Assembly: GCF_014284475.1 (NCBI RefSeq)
Contig: NZ_WJBC01000003.1
Coordinates: 62,001-126,000, forward strand
Source: Acetobacterium fimetarium
Lineage (GTDB): Bacteria; Bacillota; Clostridia; Eubacteriales; Eubacteriaceae
Direction: 5' to 3'
DNA length: 64,000 bases
Shown: positions 25,133 through 34,265 of the stretch, piece after piece
Numbering within the stretch: position 1 is the stretch's first letter
Layout: each line of letters opens with the position of its first letter
Notes under the pieces: model-generated
Seen by the model: only the letters and a program-made list of their open reading frames with translations
Databases searched by the model: none
Told to the model about the DNA's origin: nothing
Translations under genes and position numbers: made by a program

Positions 25133-25446
25133 CTCACCAGAATGCTGAGATGGATCAGCTTTTTTTGCCGAATCATTCTTTATTTTTATGCATTTTTCCG
25201 GAACAGTTCTGTATTTCGGACAGTTTTCCGGCGCTGCAGCACTGCCATTTGTGTAACCGTATATCCCTGATTTCCAAAGTACCTTTATTTTTTACCCTCC
25301 ATCACTTATAAATTCGTAAATGTTTTCAACTATAGTAATTTATGTACCTAATTAATGATCAACTAACAATCTTTCTAAACTTTTTCGTTGATTATTTATC
25401 CTTGTACTGGCCCTATCCTCGTGTTAGAATGGCCTTAACTTAATAC
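25133..25446. other. Intergenic stretch between tRNA-Thr and the folate transporter gene
   Basis: Apart from the inverted repeat at 25127-25152, which is followed by seven T on the plus strand, nothing was recognised until the riboswitch. Its AT-rich end presumably holds the promoter of the folate transporter transcript. Confidence 0.4.
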
Positions 25447-25568
25447 CAGAGTAGACAAAGATGCGTAAAGTGTTAAAGGATGGGAAGTTGCCTTTAAACG
25501 AAATGTGACCATTGCGATATCTTGTCGCTTCCGCTGATACAATGCAAATTGTAGGCGCGGAAGCATTA
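25447..25568 (+). ncRNA. Tetrahydrofolate (THF) riboswitch upstream of folT
   Basis: The leader carries the THF riboswitch blocks: CAGAGTAGAC, ATGCGTAAAGTGTTAAAGGA, TGGGAAGTTGCC, AACGAAATG, and TTGTCGCTTCCGCT. The same blocks lie upstream of folE at 34881. A downstream pairing GCTTCCGC/GCGGAAGC just before the SD could be the expression platform acting on translation. THF riboswitches lower expression of folate uptake and synthesis when folate is plentiful. Confidence 0.85.
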
Positions 25569-25591
25569 CTTTGAAATCGAAGGAGGATTTT

Positions 25592-26350
25592 ATGAAAAGT
25601 AATGCTTTTATTAGTAGTCCCACAAAAACAAGAGTAGTTGTCAATTGTGGTCTGCTGATTGCCGTCAGCATCGTGCTGAAGATTTTATTTGAGGTGTATA
25701 TTCCTCTCGGTGGTTTTCCATCATTAAGGCTAAATATTACTGCTTTGCCCATTATGCTCAGTGGTATTCTACTCGGCCCCATTGCTGGTTTCGCTGTTGG
25801 TTTCATCTCAGACCTTATGTGCTTTATCATTAAGCCGGGCGGTCCGTTTTTTATTGGCTTCACCCTGGCCAGTGGCCTTACAGGCTTTATCCCGGGTCTT
25901 CTTTTCATGATTTTGAAAAAGAAGGAAACCAAATACCTGGAATGGTTTAACTTAGTCTTTGTCGCTTTTGCAGGGATTATTCTGGCTGTTTTTGGTGTAT
26001 TCAGTTTTGAAAATGGTAGTGTTTATTATGCGGGGGAACCACTTAACCTGGTTTTCTTTGTCATCTTTATTGCTTTAATGATTGCTTTTGCTGTCTTCCC
26101 CATTATTGTTGTAAAGAAATCAAATCTTGATAGTGAATATCGAAGCGATCACATTCTGTTTATCGTTAGTGTTTCACAAATGGTCACATCAATTTTATTG
26201 AACACGTGGTTTTTAAGTATTCTTTATGGACAGGCAATTGCCGTATTGCTCCCTGCGCGAATCATTACCAATATCTTTCTGATTCCGCTTTATACCATCA
26301 TTCTGGTCGGATTGCTGAAAACACTTCCAGGATTTATCAGACAAAGCTAG
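25592..26350 (+). CDS. folT: ECF transporter S component for folate (FolT)
   Basis: A 252-aa integral membrane protein of about six helices, the substrate-binding S component of an energy-coupling factor transporter. The start is the ATG with AAGGAGGA upstream; a TTG seven codons earlier lies inside that leader. Family features are the hydrophobic start (VNCGLLIAVSIVLKILFEVY), FPSLRLNITALPIMLSGILL and GPIAGFAVGFISDLMCF. Folate specificity is inferred from the THF riboswitch directly upstream. The EcfAA'T module is not in this window and is presumably encoded elsewhere. Confidence 0.85.
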   Translation: MKSNAFISSPTKTRVVVNCGLLIAVSIVLKILFEVYIPLGGFPSLRLNITALPIMLSGILLGPIAGFAVGFISDLMCFIIKPGGPFFIGFTLASGLTGFIPGLLFMILKKKETKYLEWFNLVFVAFAGIILAVFGVFSFENGSVYYAGEPLNLVFFVIFIALMIAFAVFPIIVVKKSNLDSEYRSDHILFIVSVSQMVTSILLNTWFLSILYGQAIAVLLPARIITNIFLIPLYTIILVGLLKTLPGFIRQS

Positions 26351-26378
26351 TTTTTAATTTCTGTTTCAAAGTTCAATT

Positions 26379-26437
26379 AGTGTCCCGTATGGCTTGTTGT
26401 CACCATTGATAACAATCGCTGTACAGGACACTTTTTT
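26379..26437 (+). terminator. Terminator of folT
   Basis: AGTGTCC pairs with GGACACT, with further internal pairing (TTGTT/AACAA), followed by six T. Confidence 0.75.
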
Positions 26438-26474
26438 AATATCTCTAATTTCTTTGTTAATTTCATCTCAATGC

Positions 26475-26503
26475 TTGAGTATTGCCCCAAAAGAGAGTAT
26501 ACT
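26475..26503 (+). promoter_or_regulatory. Promoter of the aldolase gene
   Basis: TTGAGT (26475-26480), 17 bp, then TATACT (26498-26503), about 60 bp before the aldolase start. Confidence 0.55.
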
Positions 26504-26562
26504 AACATTGTCACAAAAAAAAAGTTGTAAAATTTGAATAACACTTAGGAGGTTTTCCAAAA

Positions 26563-27492
26563 ATGGGATTAGTAACATCAACTGACATGTTTAAAAAAGC
26601 TTACGAGGGTGGTTATGCAGTTGGCGCTTTCAATGTCAACAACATGGAAATTATCCAGGGTATTGTTGAAGCTGCCGGTGAAGAACAAGCGCCGCTTATT
26701 CTTCAGGTCTCTGCTGGTGCCCGTAAATATGCCAATCCAGTTTATTTAAGAAAACTCGTTGAAGCTGCAATCGAAGTCACCGGTTTGGATATCTGTTTAC
26801 ATCTGGATCACGGTTTCGATTTCGAAATTTGCAAAGCGTGTGTTGATTCCGGCTTTACATCAGTCATGATTGACGGCTCTGAGCATCCCTTTGAAGAAAA
26901 TATTGCTTTAACTAAACATATCGTAGAATATGCGCATGATCACGGTGTCGTGGTAGAAGCTGAGCTTGGAAAACTGGCCGGTGTCGAAGACGACGTTGAT
27001 GTAAGTGCTCCCAATGCTACCTTTACTGATCCGGATGAGGCGGTTGAGTTTGTTGAACGAAGCGGTTGCGACTCGTTGGCAATAACAATCGGAACGAGTC
27101 ATGGCGCTTTTAAATTCAAAGGCGAACCTCGTCTGGATTTTGAACGACTGGATAAAATTTCAAATCTTCTGCCTGGATATCCTCTGGTTCTTCATGGTGC
27201 TTCTTCGGTTCCAAAAGAATTTGTGGATTTGTGCAATCAATACGGTGGCCAAATTCCTGGCGCTCAGGGTGTTCCTGAAGAAATGCTCAGAAAAGCTGCC
27301 AAATCTGGTGTCTGCAAAATTAACATTGATACGGATTTGCGTTTAGCTATGACGGCTTCAATTCGAAAAGTCTTTGTCGAAAATCCCGGTTGGTTTGATC
27401 CGCGTCAGTATCTTGGACCAGGTCGTGCCGCCATCAAAGCAATGGTTGCTCATAAAATCAAAAATGTTTTGGGTTGCAGTAATAAACGATAA
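26563..27492 (+). CDS. fba: Class II fructose-1,6-bisphosphate aldolase
   Basis: A 309-aa class II (zinc-dependent) aldolase of glycolysis and gluconeogenesis. It has AFNVNNMEIIQGIVEAA, the zinc-site LHLDHGFDFE, VMIDGSEHPFEENI, VEAELGKLAG, TIGTSHGAFK, and LVLHGASSVP with NIDTDLRLA. AGGAGG lies upstream of the ATG, behind a good promoter. It is a single gene with its own terminator. The related tagatose-bisphosphate aldolases share the fold, but the sequence reads as the Fba type. Confidence 0.92.
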   Translation: MGLVTSTDMFKKAYEGGYAVGAFNVNNMEIIQGIVEAAGEEQAPLILQVSAGARKYANPVYLRKLVEAAIEVTGLDICLHLDHGFDFEICKACVDSGFTSVMIDGSEHPFEENIALTKHIVEYAHDHGVVVEAELGKLAGVEDDVDVSAPNATFTDPDEAVEFVERSGCDSLAITIGTSHGAFKFKGEPRLDFERLDKISNLLPGYPLVLHGASSVPKEFVDLCNQYGGQIPGAQGVPEEMLRKAAKSGVCKINIDTDLRLAMTASIRKVFVENPGWFDPRQYLGPGRAAIKAMVAHKIKNVLGCSNKR

Positions 27493-27529
27493 ATTGTATC
27501 CCTGACAAATTACTATGGTTCTCCGTTTT

Positions 27530-27580
27530 AGGGCGTATTGCAGGATGACTTTTGAAGTCAGAATGCGATGCGCTCTTTTT
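27530..27580 (+). terminator. Terminator of fba
   Basis: AGGGCGTATTGCA pairs with TGCGATGCGCTCT (G-U pairs allowed) around an inner hairpin TGACTTTTGAAGTCA, followed by TTTTT. Confidence 0.7.
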
Positions 27581-27664
27581 AGTCGCTGTCATGATGATGC
27601 GTAAACACGTTTCTTTTCACTGATTCCATGGTATAATAAGCACAAAATAACTAAAAGGATAACT

Positions 27665-28645
27665 ATGAAAGAAATTATTATAACCGAAAATGAAAGCAGT
27701 CAGCGACTGGATCGCTTTCTGAAAAAACTCATGCCCCAGGCATCCACCGGATTTCTCCAGAAGATGCTGCGTAAAAAAAGAATCAAGCTCAATGGCCAAA
27801 AATCCGAACCGGCCACCAAAATTGAAACCGGCGATGTCCTTCATCTTTATTTTTCAGAGGAAACCATCGCCAATTTCAGGTCGCCGGATGCCGCCAAAAA
27901 GAATCTTTCCAAAACCAGCAGCCCTTTGGATATCATATTTGAAGATGCTAATCTTCTGGTGCTTAATAAGCCTGCCGGAATGCTGACGCAGCCGGATAAA
28001 ACTGGAGCGGCGTCGCTCGTCGATTATGCGATTGATTATCTCATCAAAAAAGGAGATTACGATCCAAAAGTCAATCTCACTTTCACCCCGGCCTGCGCCA
28101 ACCGTCTCGACAAAAACACCACCGGCATTATCCTGGTTCCGAAAAATTACAAATTCCTTCAGGAAGTCACCAAAGCAATCCGGGAAGATCAGACCCGGAA
28201 GGTTTACTACGCGCTGGTGCTGGGAAAACCGAAAGAGGCTGGCGAAATTATCGGCTACCTGAAAAAAGATCCTGTCAAAAACATGGTTACGTTCTCCGAA
28301 AAGCAGACCTCCGCCACGGATAAAAAATCGGTGCTCAGCTATCAGACCATCGAAAGCCGCGGGGATTATTCTTTGCTGAAAATCGCTCTAATGACCGGCC
28401 GTTCGCACCAGATCCGCGTTCAGCTTTCCACCGTGGGTTACCCGATCCTCGGAGATCCCAAATACGGAAACCGCCAGGTCAACAGCCGCCTATACGAAAA
28501 TTTCGGGGTGAAAAGCCAGCTGCTTCACAGTGCGAATTTCACACTGACGACGATGGATCAAACCTTTGTCGCGCCGTTTCCGCCTATTTTCCTGAAATCA
28601 CTGAAGAATTTCGGATTCGATGATGCTTTTCTGACCGAGGTTTAG
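27665..28645 (+). CDS. RluA-family pseudouridine synthase
   Basis: A 326-aa protein with an N-terminal S4-like RNA-binding part (QRLDRFLKKLM, LRKKRIKLNGQ) and the RluA catalytic domain. The catalytic Asp lies in NRLDKNTTGIILV near residue 150, with GRSHQIRVQLS and GDPKYG following. It isomerises uridine in rRNA or tRNA. The homologues RluC, RluD and RluB-type cannot be told apart here. It is first in a run with recU and luxS; the next start lies two bases after its stop. AAAAGGA precedes the ATG. Confidence 0.88.
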   Translation: MKEIIITENESSQRLDRFLKKLMPQASTGFLQKMLRKKRIKLNGQKSEPATKIETGDVLHLYFSEETIANFRSPDAAKKNLSKTSSPLDIIFEDANLLVLNKPAGMLTQPDKTGAASLVDYAIDYLIKKGDYDPKVNLTFTPACANRLDKNTTGIILVPKNYKFLQEVTKAIREDQTRKVYYALVLGKPKEAGEIIGYLKKDPVKNMVTFSEKQTSATDKKSVLSYQTIESRGDYSLLKIALMTGRSHQIRVQLSTVGYPILGDPKYGNRQVNSRLYENFGVKSQLLHSANFTLTTMDQTFVAPFPPIFLKSLKNFGFDDAFLTEV

Positions 28646-28647
28646 AT

Positions 28648-29193
28648 ATGGGTTACTGGACCAGCCGCGGGCTTCGGGGAAGCCAGCTTGAAGAAAATTT
28701 AAATATTACCAATAAAATCTATCTGGAGCAGGGACTGGCCGTGGTTCAAAAAATACCGACTGCCATCAAGCCGGTCGAATTGGATCCCGGCAAGGGAACC
28801 ATCAAGCTGGCGTATTTTGAAGAGAAAAGCACGGTCGATTATTTAGGAAATATCCAGGGCATCCCGGTCTGTTTCGATGCCAAGGAAACCAATCAGAAAC
28901 GCTTGCCGATCGCCAATATTCACCGGCATCAGATCGCATTCATGGAAGCTTTCAAAAAACAGGAAGGCCTCTCTTTTCTGATTGTTCATTTTAAATTCTG
29001 CAATGAGACCTTCCTGCTGCCCTTTGAAGTCTTAAAAACCTATTGGGATCATGCCCAGAATGACGGTCGCAAGTCGATTCCCTATGCTGATTTTGATCAG
29101 AACCTGCGGATCTATCCCTCACATAATATCCGCCTCCATTATCTGGAGGCCATCAATCTTTATCTTACCGGAAAGGAAAAAGAACAGAAATGA
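28648..29193 (+). CDS. recU: Holliday junction resolvase RecU
   Basis: A 181-aa protein matching RecU, the Gram-positive Holliday junction resolvase of recombination repair. The core reads DYLGNIQGIPVCFDAKETNQ, where the Asp and the FDAKE carry the metal-binding nuclease residues, followed by NIHRHQIAFMEAF. The N-terminal R-G-R-like WTSRGLRGSQLEENL is the usual front. It begins two bases after the pseudouridine synthase gene and overlaps luxS by 4 nt (ATGA), so the three are translated together. In Bacillus recU is instead paired with a penicillin-binding protein. Confidence 0.88.
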   Translation: MGYWTSRGLRGSQLEENLNITNKIYLEQGLAVVQKIPTAIKPVELDPGKGTIKLAYFEEKSTVDYLGNIQGIPVCFDAKETNQKRLPIANIHRHQIAFMEAFKKQEGLSFLIVHFKFCNETFLLPFEVLKTYWDHAQNDGRKSIPYADFDQNLRIYPSHNIRLHYLEAINLYLTGKEKEQK

Positions 29194-29669
29194 AAAAAAT
29201 AGCAAGTTTCACCGTCAATCATCTGGATTTATTGCGCGGCGTCTACGTATCCCGAAAGGACTACTGCGGCGACCACTGCATCACCACCTTCGATATTCGC
29301 ATGAAGGAGCCGAACCGGGAACCGGTTATCAACACGGCCGAACTCCATGCCATGGAACACCTGGGCGCCACCTTTCTCAGAAATGATCCGATTCTCAGTG
29401 ACGAGATCGTCTATTTTGGGCCGATGGGCTGTCGGACCGGCTTTTATCTGCTGATGAAGGGTGAACTGAGTCCTGCGGATATCCTGCCGCTGCTGAGAAA
29501 ATTGTTCACTTTCATGGCTGAATTTGATGCCGAAATTCCCGGCGCTGCTCCGAGAGACTGTGGTAACTACCTGGACATGAACCTGCCGATGGCCCGCTTT
29601 GAAGCCAGTAAATTTCTCACCGAAGTGCTTGAGAACATCCAGCCGGAAAACATGATTTATCCCAAATAA
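29190..29669 (+). CDS. luxS: S-ribosylhomocysteine lyase (LuxS)
   Basis: A 159-aa LuxS, which cleaves S-ribosylhomocysteine to homocysteine and the AI-2 precursor in the activated methyl cycle. The metal site HAMEH (His53, His57) and the third ligand Cys124 (PRDCGNY) are visible, and FGPMGCRTGFYL carries the catalytic Cys81. The length is normal (about 155-160 aa). It overlaps recU by 4 nt and ends at a strong terminator. Confidence 0.95.
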   Translation: MKKIASFTVNHLDLLRGVYVSRKDYCGDHCITTFDIRMKEPNREPVINTAELHAMEHLGATFLRNDPILSDEIVYFGPMGCRTGFYLLMKGELSPADILPLLRKLFTFMAEFDAEIPGAAPRDCGNYLDMNLPMARFEASKFLTEVLENIQPENMIYPK

Positions 29670-29693
29670 AAAAGCCCTTGCGGGCTTTTTTTA
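29669..29693. terminator. Bidirectional terminator after luxS
   Basis: AAGCCC-TTGC-GGGCTT with a T-run on one strand and an A-run before it, so it can stop both luxS and the opposing membrane-protein gene. Confidence 0.85.
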
Positions 29694-30530
29694 TTTTAAA
29701 GCTTTGGTTTCGGTTGATTTTGCTTCTTTCGTTTTGTTTTTTCCAAACCATTTCTGGAAGGTATTGATTTCTGCGCCTTCTTTTTCACGCTGTCTTGACA
29801 GCTTGTTAATCCGGCCAGCCTGTCTTTTTGCTTCGGCCAGTATTTCCTTATCGTCTGAATCTGGTATTAAAGCCGACCATTCTTCGTACATTCTTCCATT
29901 TCTGGTGAATTTTTCATAGTTAATGGCCAATACCTTATACACCTTTTCGCCATTCTCCGTCTTTTTAATTTTCGCTTCGGCCTTCATCCATTTATGAAAA
30001 TGTCCCATGATATAGGCACTGTCTTCATTGATAATGGTGACATACGGTTTAACCAGCGCACGCGTCTCGTAACTATGCGGCAGCACAAGGGTAAACAGCA
30101 AAGAACCGGCACCAAAAACAACAAAAAATGCGACACCCCACAATTTCATAACCCCATCAAAGGTCAGGGCCAGCAAAATCGCTATGATCAGTTCAATTCC
30201 CAGCAGTATCCAAACCTGTTTCTTGTCAGACGTTTTCTGGATGCTGTTCATTTCTCCAATAAATGAAGTGTATTGTGCTTCATCGTATTCCCACACCAAT
30301 GCTTGATCCTGTTTTTCCAGAAAAGCATTGAATTCCCGATAACGCCGATAAAAAGAATAACCATAGCCAAGGGCAATGATCACCACAATCGCTCCGCAGT
30401 AGATAAAATAAAAATTATAAACAGCCATACTTGCAAAAATAAACGGAACCGCAATAACAATGATCCCTAAAACAGCTGCCATAAGAGATAACACAATGTT
30501 TTGTTTCTCAGGATTTTTAATTTCCAGCAT
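29691..30530 (-). CDS. Membrane protein of unknown function
   Basis: A 279-aa protein with four hydrophobic segments: residues 14-34 (SLMAAVLGIIVIAVPFIF), 38-57, 106-124 (ILLGIELIIAILLALTF) and 129-148. These form two hairpins separated by a charged loop. The long C-terminal half is soluble, Lys/Glu-rich and ends KTKEAKSTETKALK. The family is not recognised. It begins 21 bp after the thyX stop on the same strand, suggesting co-transcription, and is convergent with luxS. Confidence 0.65.
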   Translation of the reverse strand: MLEIKNPEKQNIVLSLMAAVLGIIVIAVPFIFASMAVYNFYFIYCGAIVVIIALGYGYSFYRRYREFNAFLEKQDQALVWEYDEAQYTSFIGEMNSIQKTSDKKQVWILLGIELIIAILLALTFDGVMKLWGVAFFVVFGAGSLLFTLVLPHSYETRALVKPYVTIINEDSAYIMGHFHKWMKAEAKIKKTENGEKVYKVLAINYEKFTRNGRMYEEWSALIPDSDDKEILAEAKRQAGRINKLSRQREKEGAEINTFQKWFGKNKTKEAKSTETKALK

Positions 30531-30551
30531 ACTTTTTCACAACCTTTTCGA

Positions 30552-31322
30552 TTAAATTTTTCCGAACTTTTCCCGCACTTCGTTAATGTGTCCGCAGGTC
30601 ATGCTGCCTTCCGGACAGGGACCTTCAACACACCGGGGACCGCCGTTTTTAAACAAAAGTGGCGCAACCTTTTTACATTCAACCAGCATTTGAGTCGCCA
30701 GCTCTCTTATTTCCCATTGGGCACGATTACAACAGCGCTGATTGAAAAAATGCAGCAGCTCTCTGGCATTCATCGTCACCACAATTTTTGTTTCACAGGC
30801 ATTGGGCAGGACAAACCGCGCATCTTCAATGCCCTGTTTTTCAGCCGCCATGACCGCTTTTTTTTCTGGAATGCCGGCCGCAACCAAATCCCTTGTGTAT
30901 TTTTCAATGAGTTTTTCTGCCAGGAGATCATAAGTTTTTTGAGCATTTTTCATGCCTTCAACAAATACTTTTTCCCCATCCGGCAGTGCTTTTATTTCCG
31001 GTGGAATGACATAGTTAAACTGGCCTTCGCTCACATAGCGTTGTGATTTCTGACTGAAACTGGCCATCCGATGACGCACCAGCTGATGAGTCAGCGAACG
31101 GCTGACGCCCTCAATCGCAAAGGTAAATGTGGCATGTTCGATCGGCGATGCATGACCCATGTCCATTAATCGGGACAAAAAACGATCGACATTTTCATCC
31201 GTAAGATCTTCCATGATCTCCCCGGCACCCGCTTTCGAATAGCAAAGCTTTGCCGCTGCCGCCACCAGCTTTTCCGGTTCCGGGGTATGCTGGATCAGCG
31301 TCACACTTAGTTTTGTTTCCAT
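30552..31322 (-). CDS. thyX: Flavin-dependent thymidylate synthase ThyX
   Basis: A 256-aa protein with the ThyX signature [13 protein letters not shown] (residues 83-95), which binds FAD and dUMP. It converts dUMP to dTMP using methylene-THF and NADPH. The start METKL was chosen because AAAGGAGA lies seven bases upstream; an earlier ATG adds five residues overlapping that site. The gene fits the folate-rich neighbourhood, although the fol operon is 4 kb away on the other strand. It is followed by the membrane-protein gene. Confidence 0.93.
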   Translation of the reverse strand: METKLSVTLIQHTPEPEKLVAAAAKLCYSKAGAGEIMEDLTDENVDRFLSRLMDMGHASPIEHATFTFAIEGVSRSLTHQLVRHRMASFSQKSQRYVSEGQFNYVIPPEIKALPDGEKVFVEGMKNAQKTYDLLAEKLIEKYTRDLVAAGIPEKKAVMAAEKQGIEDARFVLPNACETKIVVTMNARELLHFFNQRCCNRAQWEIRELATQMLVECKKVAPLLFKNGGPRCVEGPCPEGSMTCGHINEVREKFGKI

Positions 31323-31528
31323 AAATTCTCCTTTCATTAAAGCTATTTTTGATTTTTCGTTTTAGTATCTCATTATAACATTTTTCTCATAATTGTACAC
31401 CCAAAGCAAAAATTTACGATCTGATCACTAATTCTTGCCCTATACTGACAACTATTTTCATTCTGATTGGCACTTTTTTTCGATATAATAGCCTTATCAA
31501 TCCGTTACAAAAAAGTGGAGGTAACCAA

Positions 31529-32062
31529 ATGTTTGGCAATCTTGATACCGTCCCTGAACTTTTAAAAAATTATCAGTTCAAAACTGGCGAAGAACATAAA
31601 TACCTCGGTGACTACTACCGTCTGATGGTTGAGCAGTCCGATGAAACTGGCGTATTGATTGAAAATTATAATATGATTCTTGCGGTTCAGGACATTCATT
31701 CGACTTCCCAGAAAGAATTCGTTCTGGATATGTGGTACCGCGAACAGGCCCGTGATATTTTTGTTGACGCAATGGCTTCGGCGATTGTCAAAGCCGCGCC
31801 ATACAAAGTGAGTTTTCCTGATTTGAAGATCTACCGACTTGATGACCGCTGGGGCTCCTGTTCTCCCAAAAGTCAGCGTGTCATTCTTAATCTTGAGTTG
31901 ATTAAAACGCCCAAGGAATGCATCGAATATATTGCGCTTCACGAGATGCTTCATTTTCGTTTTCCCAACCATAATGTCTCGTTCTACAGTGCTCTGGCCA
32001 CGCTGATGTCTGACTGGAAAGAACGGGAAGACATGCTGAACCGGAAATATCGTCTAAATTAA
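31529..32062 (+). CDS. YgjP-like zinc metallopeptidase domain protein
   Basis: A 177-aa protein with the YgjP-type metal site: DDRWGSCSPKSQRVILN, then YIALHEMLHFRFPNHNVSFY, where HExxH is HEMLH and the third ligand is the later His. Members of this group (DUF45, M48-like) are predicted zinc peptidases of unknown substrate, often beside restriction genes, though none is here. AGTGGAGG precedes the ATG. It is followed by a palindromic repeat and a terminator. Confidence 0.8.
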   Translation: MFGNLDTVPELLKNYQFKTGEEHKYLGDYYRLMVEQSDETGVLIENYNMILAVQDIHSTSQKEFVLDMWYREQARDIFVDAMASAIVKAAPYKVSFPDLKIYRLDDRWGSCSPKSQRVILNLELIKTPKECIEYIALHEMLHFRFPNHNVSFYSALATLMSDWKEREDMLNRKYRLN

Positions 32063-32069
32063 AATTAGG

Positions 32070-32204
32070 GTTGACGATAAACCCCGTACCGACCAATTGT
32101 TAATCGGTTGTATGCTGCAGAATCGGACAGGCTTTCGCCGTGTCCGCTCTGATGCAAACAACATGATGTAACAATTGTCGGTACTATGTTAGTGCTCTGC
32201 CGAT
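32070..32204. repeat. Dispersed palindromic element, copy 1
   Basis: The core runs from GTACCGACCAATTGTTA (32086-32102) to TAACAATTGTCGGTAC (32169-32184), which pair end to end. Inside, a second stem and a small GGACAG.../CTGTCC-like hairpin complete a branched fold. The copy at 37943-38075 is inverted relative to this one and differs by scattered, often compensating, changes. Confidence 0.75.
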
Positions 32205-32209
32205 AATAT

Positions 32210-32234
32210 AAAGCTGGCCGTAGGCCAGCTTTAT
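32210..32234. terminator. Bidirectional terminator
   Basis: AAAGCTGGCC-GTA-GGCCAGCTTT lies between the YgjP-like gene and the convergent zinc-ribbon membrane gene, with T-runs suiting both directions. Confidence 0.8.
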
Positions 32235-32240
32235 TCAGTT

Positions 32241-32960
32241 CTAAAGATGCATTTTCTTTTCGATGATTTTTCGGGTTTTTTCCGGAATCCGATGATAAAT
32301 CGTCTGGAGTATCACGATGATACAGCTTCCGGATGCCGCCACAATCAAAGACCAGGTTAAGTGAAGCCAGCCTTGCGTGTTCAGGCTGATGATGCCGTCA
32401 AGGCCGATCGCCATAATAATGATAAAGATAATGAGATTCGTTGGTATGAAGACAAATTTACTTTTATGCCGGGTATGGTGATAGACAAAACGAAACAAAC
32501 TGATTCCCACATATACCAGTGTCGCAATGGGCAGGGCATAATTCAAAAACCAGCCATTCTGAGTCTCCCCGATCCGGTAAATGCAATAGCAGGTTATCAC
32601 GACGGTAATATATGCGCCCCAAAAATTGTAGTTGGGTTTTAAATAATTCATGGCAAAAAAAACGATCACAAATACGCTGATGATGCTCAAGGCAATATAT
32701 TTAAGCAGCACATGATTCCACGGATAAACCATGTAAACCACCCCGATAATCGCCACCATGCTCAAGGCGATGATGCCAATCGAAAAGAATGCCAGATTCT
32801 TTTTACCAAGATGGTCTTCCGAATAGGTATTGATCGCCTGCGGGTATTTGCTGTTCTCCTGCTCATCCGCTTCATCCAGATCGGGAATCGGGAAATCACA
32901 TAATGGACATTTCTTTACCCCGTGCTCAACTTCAACACCGCATTTTGGACAATAAGCCAT
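32241..32960 (-). CDS. DUF6320-type zinc-ribbon membrane protein
   Basis: A 239-aa protein. The N-terminus is a zinc ribbon (CPKCGVEVEHGVKKCPLC, residues 4-21), followed by an acidic linker and six or so hydrophobic helices (for example NLAFFSIGIIALSMVAIIGV and IPTNLIIFIIIMAIGLDGI). This is the DUF6320 layout. The function is not known. It is the last of three genes (34552 to 32241) that appear to be one operon with the condensation-type acyltransferase, so a role in lipid or ester metabolism is possible but unproven. Confidence 0.7.
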   Translation of the reverse strand: MAYCPKCGVEVEHGVKKCPLCDFPIPDLDEADEQENSKYPQAINTYSEDHLGKKNLAFFSIGIIALSMVAIIGVVYMVYPWNHVLLKYIALSIISVFVIVFFAMNYLKPNYNFWGAYITVVITCYCIYRIGETQNGWFLNYALPIATLVYVGISLFRFVYHHTRHKSKFVFIPTNLIIFIIIMAIGLDGIISLNTQGWLHLTWSLIVAASGSCIIVILQTIYHRIPEKTRKIIEKKMHL

Positions 32961-32966
32961 ACTTTC

Positions 32967-34265
32967 TCACCTCTTGTTCGTTTCTATTTTTACGGGAATC
33001 CCCAGCTGTCTGATTTTTCTGAAAAATATTTTTTCAATCACCGTCACGCCGGAGGTTTTTCCAAATGAAAGTGAAAGCTTGCCGTCATAACTCACCGTCA
33101 CCAGTTTAAGCCGACTCTCCGCACTGGGCGCCGGAAATACTTGAATACTTTTAACAAAGGGCTTGATTTCCTCGGGTACGGTGATCACGCCAAGATTTGA
33201 AAGACCGCTGGTGTATCCCCGCTCGCCATAGCGATTATAAATAATCGGCATTAACAGCTTCTTTACCCAGAGCGGAATTATTCTTAAAAAAATGAACTGC
33301 TCGTTTCGCACATTTCTGGAAATATAGCGATTGATGTATTTTGGATTCATATAAAGGCCCATGTAGCTTTTTATCTGTTCGATGATTTCTTCCCGGGTGT
33401 AATACCCCAACGCCAAATCGATTTCCGGATTCAGACTGATGAAGAAGTTTCGCATCGTGATGGAAGGAAACATTTTTCTTAAATCAACCGGCACGTTGAT
33501 CGCAATGCGCTGATGGCGTTTCTTTTTTTCACTCATCGGCAGACCCTGGATATATTCCTGAATGCTTTCCATATATAGCGCCAGAAGATACTGGGTCAGG
33601 GAGCATTTGTTTTGTTTTGCAAGCGCAAGAAGCGGCGCTACCGGTACAATTCCGGTGAGCAGAAGGTACTCCCCTTTATCAAGCAGCTCAAAGGGAAAAT
33701 GGTAAACTTTTCTGTCACCGGGAGGCGGCGGCACTTTTTCTTTGTGATACACTTTGAAAGAATCTTCAAATTCTTTGGGATCAACATCAGAATGGATATC
33801 CATCGCATTTCCCAAATCTTTTGGCACGATTCCCTTTTTCACCTTAAAATACTCAACCAGCAGTGTCTGGAAAAATACCAGCCCGCCGCCGCCATCACAA
33901 AGGCTGTGATTGAACTCAACATGAATGTAAGATTTATAATAGAGTACCCGAAATGGCAGGGTCTTGCCCTGTCGCTGTCGCATGGTTTTGCACGGATAAT
34001 AAGCTTCTTCCTCCACTTGCGGAATCACCTCTGTGTGTTCGTAATAATACCAGAAAAGGCCCCGCTTCAGTGTCACCTGGAAATAGGGGAACCGATGGAT
34101 GATCTGCTCCAGCGCTTGCTGGAGCGCCGCTTTATCCACCGCTTCAGCTAAACCAACCGTCATCCGATACACGGTCGACATCCGTGAAGAAGCAATGGAC
34201 GTATACAAAAATCCGGCATTATCCAGCGAATAAAATTTATTCCGGTGGTTTTTTTCTTCCATCAT
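32967..34265 (-). CDS. Condensation-domain-like acyltransferase
   Basis: A 432-aa protein of the chloramphenicol-acetyltransferase/condensation fold, similar to predicted alcohol acetyltransferases. The catalytic motif HxxxDGxG appears as HSLCDGGGG near residue 117; the bridging region has LSNLGVITVPEEI and a C-terminal LSLSFGKTSG. It probably transfers an acyl group to a hydroxyl or amine; the substrate is unknown. It overlaps the upstream 95-aa gene by a base or so and is 6 bp from the zinc-ribbon membrane gene. Confidence 0.75.
   Translation of the reverse strand: MMEEKNHRNKFYSLDNAGFLYTSIASSRMSTVYRMTVGLAEAVDKAALQQALEQIIHRFPYFQVTLKRGLFWYYYEHTEVIPQVEEEAYYPCKTMRQRQGKTLPFRVLYYKSYIHVEFNHSLCDGGGGLVFFQTLLVEYFKVKKGIVPKDLGNAMDIHSDVDPKEFEDSFKVYHKEKVPPPPGDRKVYHFPFELLDKGEYLLLTGIVPVAPLLALAKQNKCSLTQYLLALYMESIQEYIQGLPMSEKKKRHQRIAINVPVDLRKMFPSITMRNFFISLNPEIDLALGYYTREEIIEQIKSYMGLYMNPKYINRYISRNVRNEQFIFLRIIPLWVKKLLMPIIYNRYGERGYTSGLSNLGVITVPEEIKPFVKSIQVFPAPSAESRLKLVTVSYDGKLSLSFGKTSGVTVIEKIFFRKIRQLGIPVKIETNKR

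Noticed and set aside
25435-25932. A 165-codon minus-strand frame opposite folT
   Set aside because: Its composition is that of an antisense shadow of a membrane-protein gene, and it covers the riboswitch.
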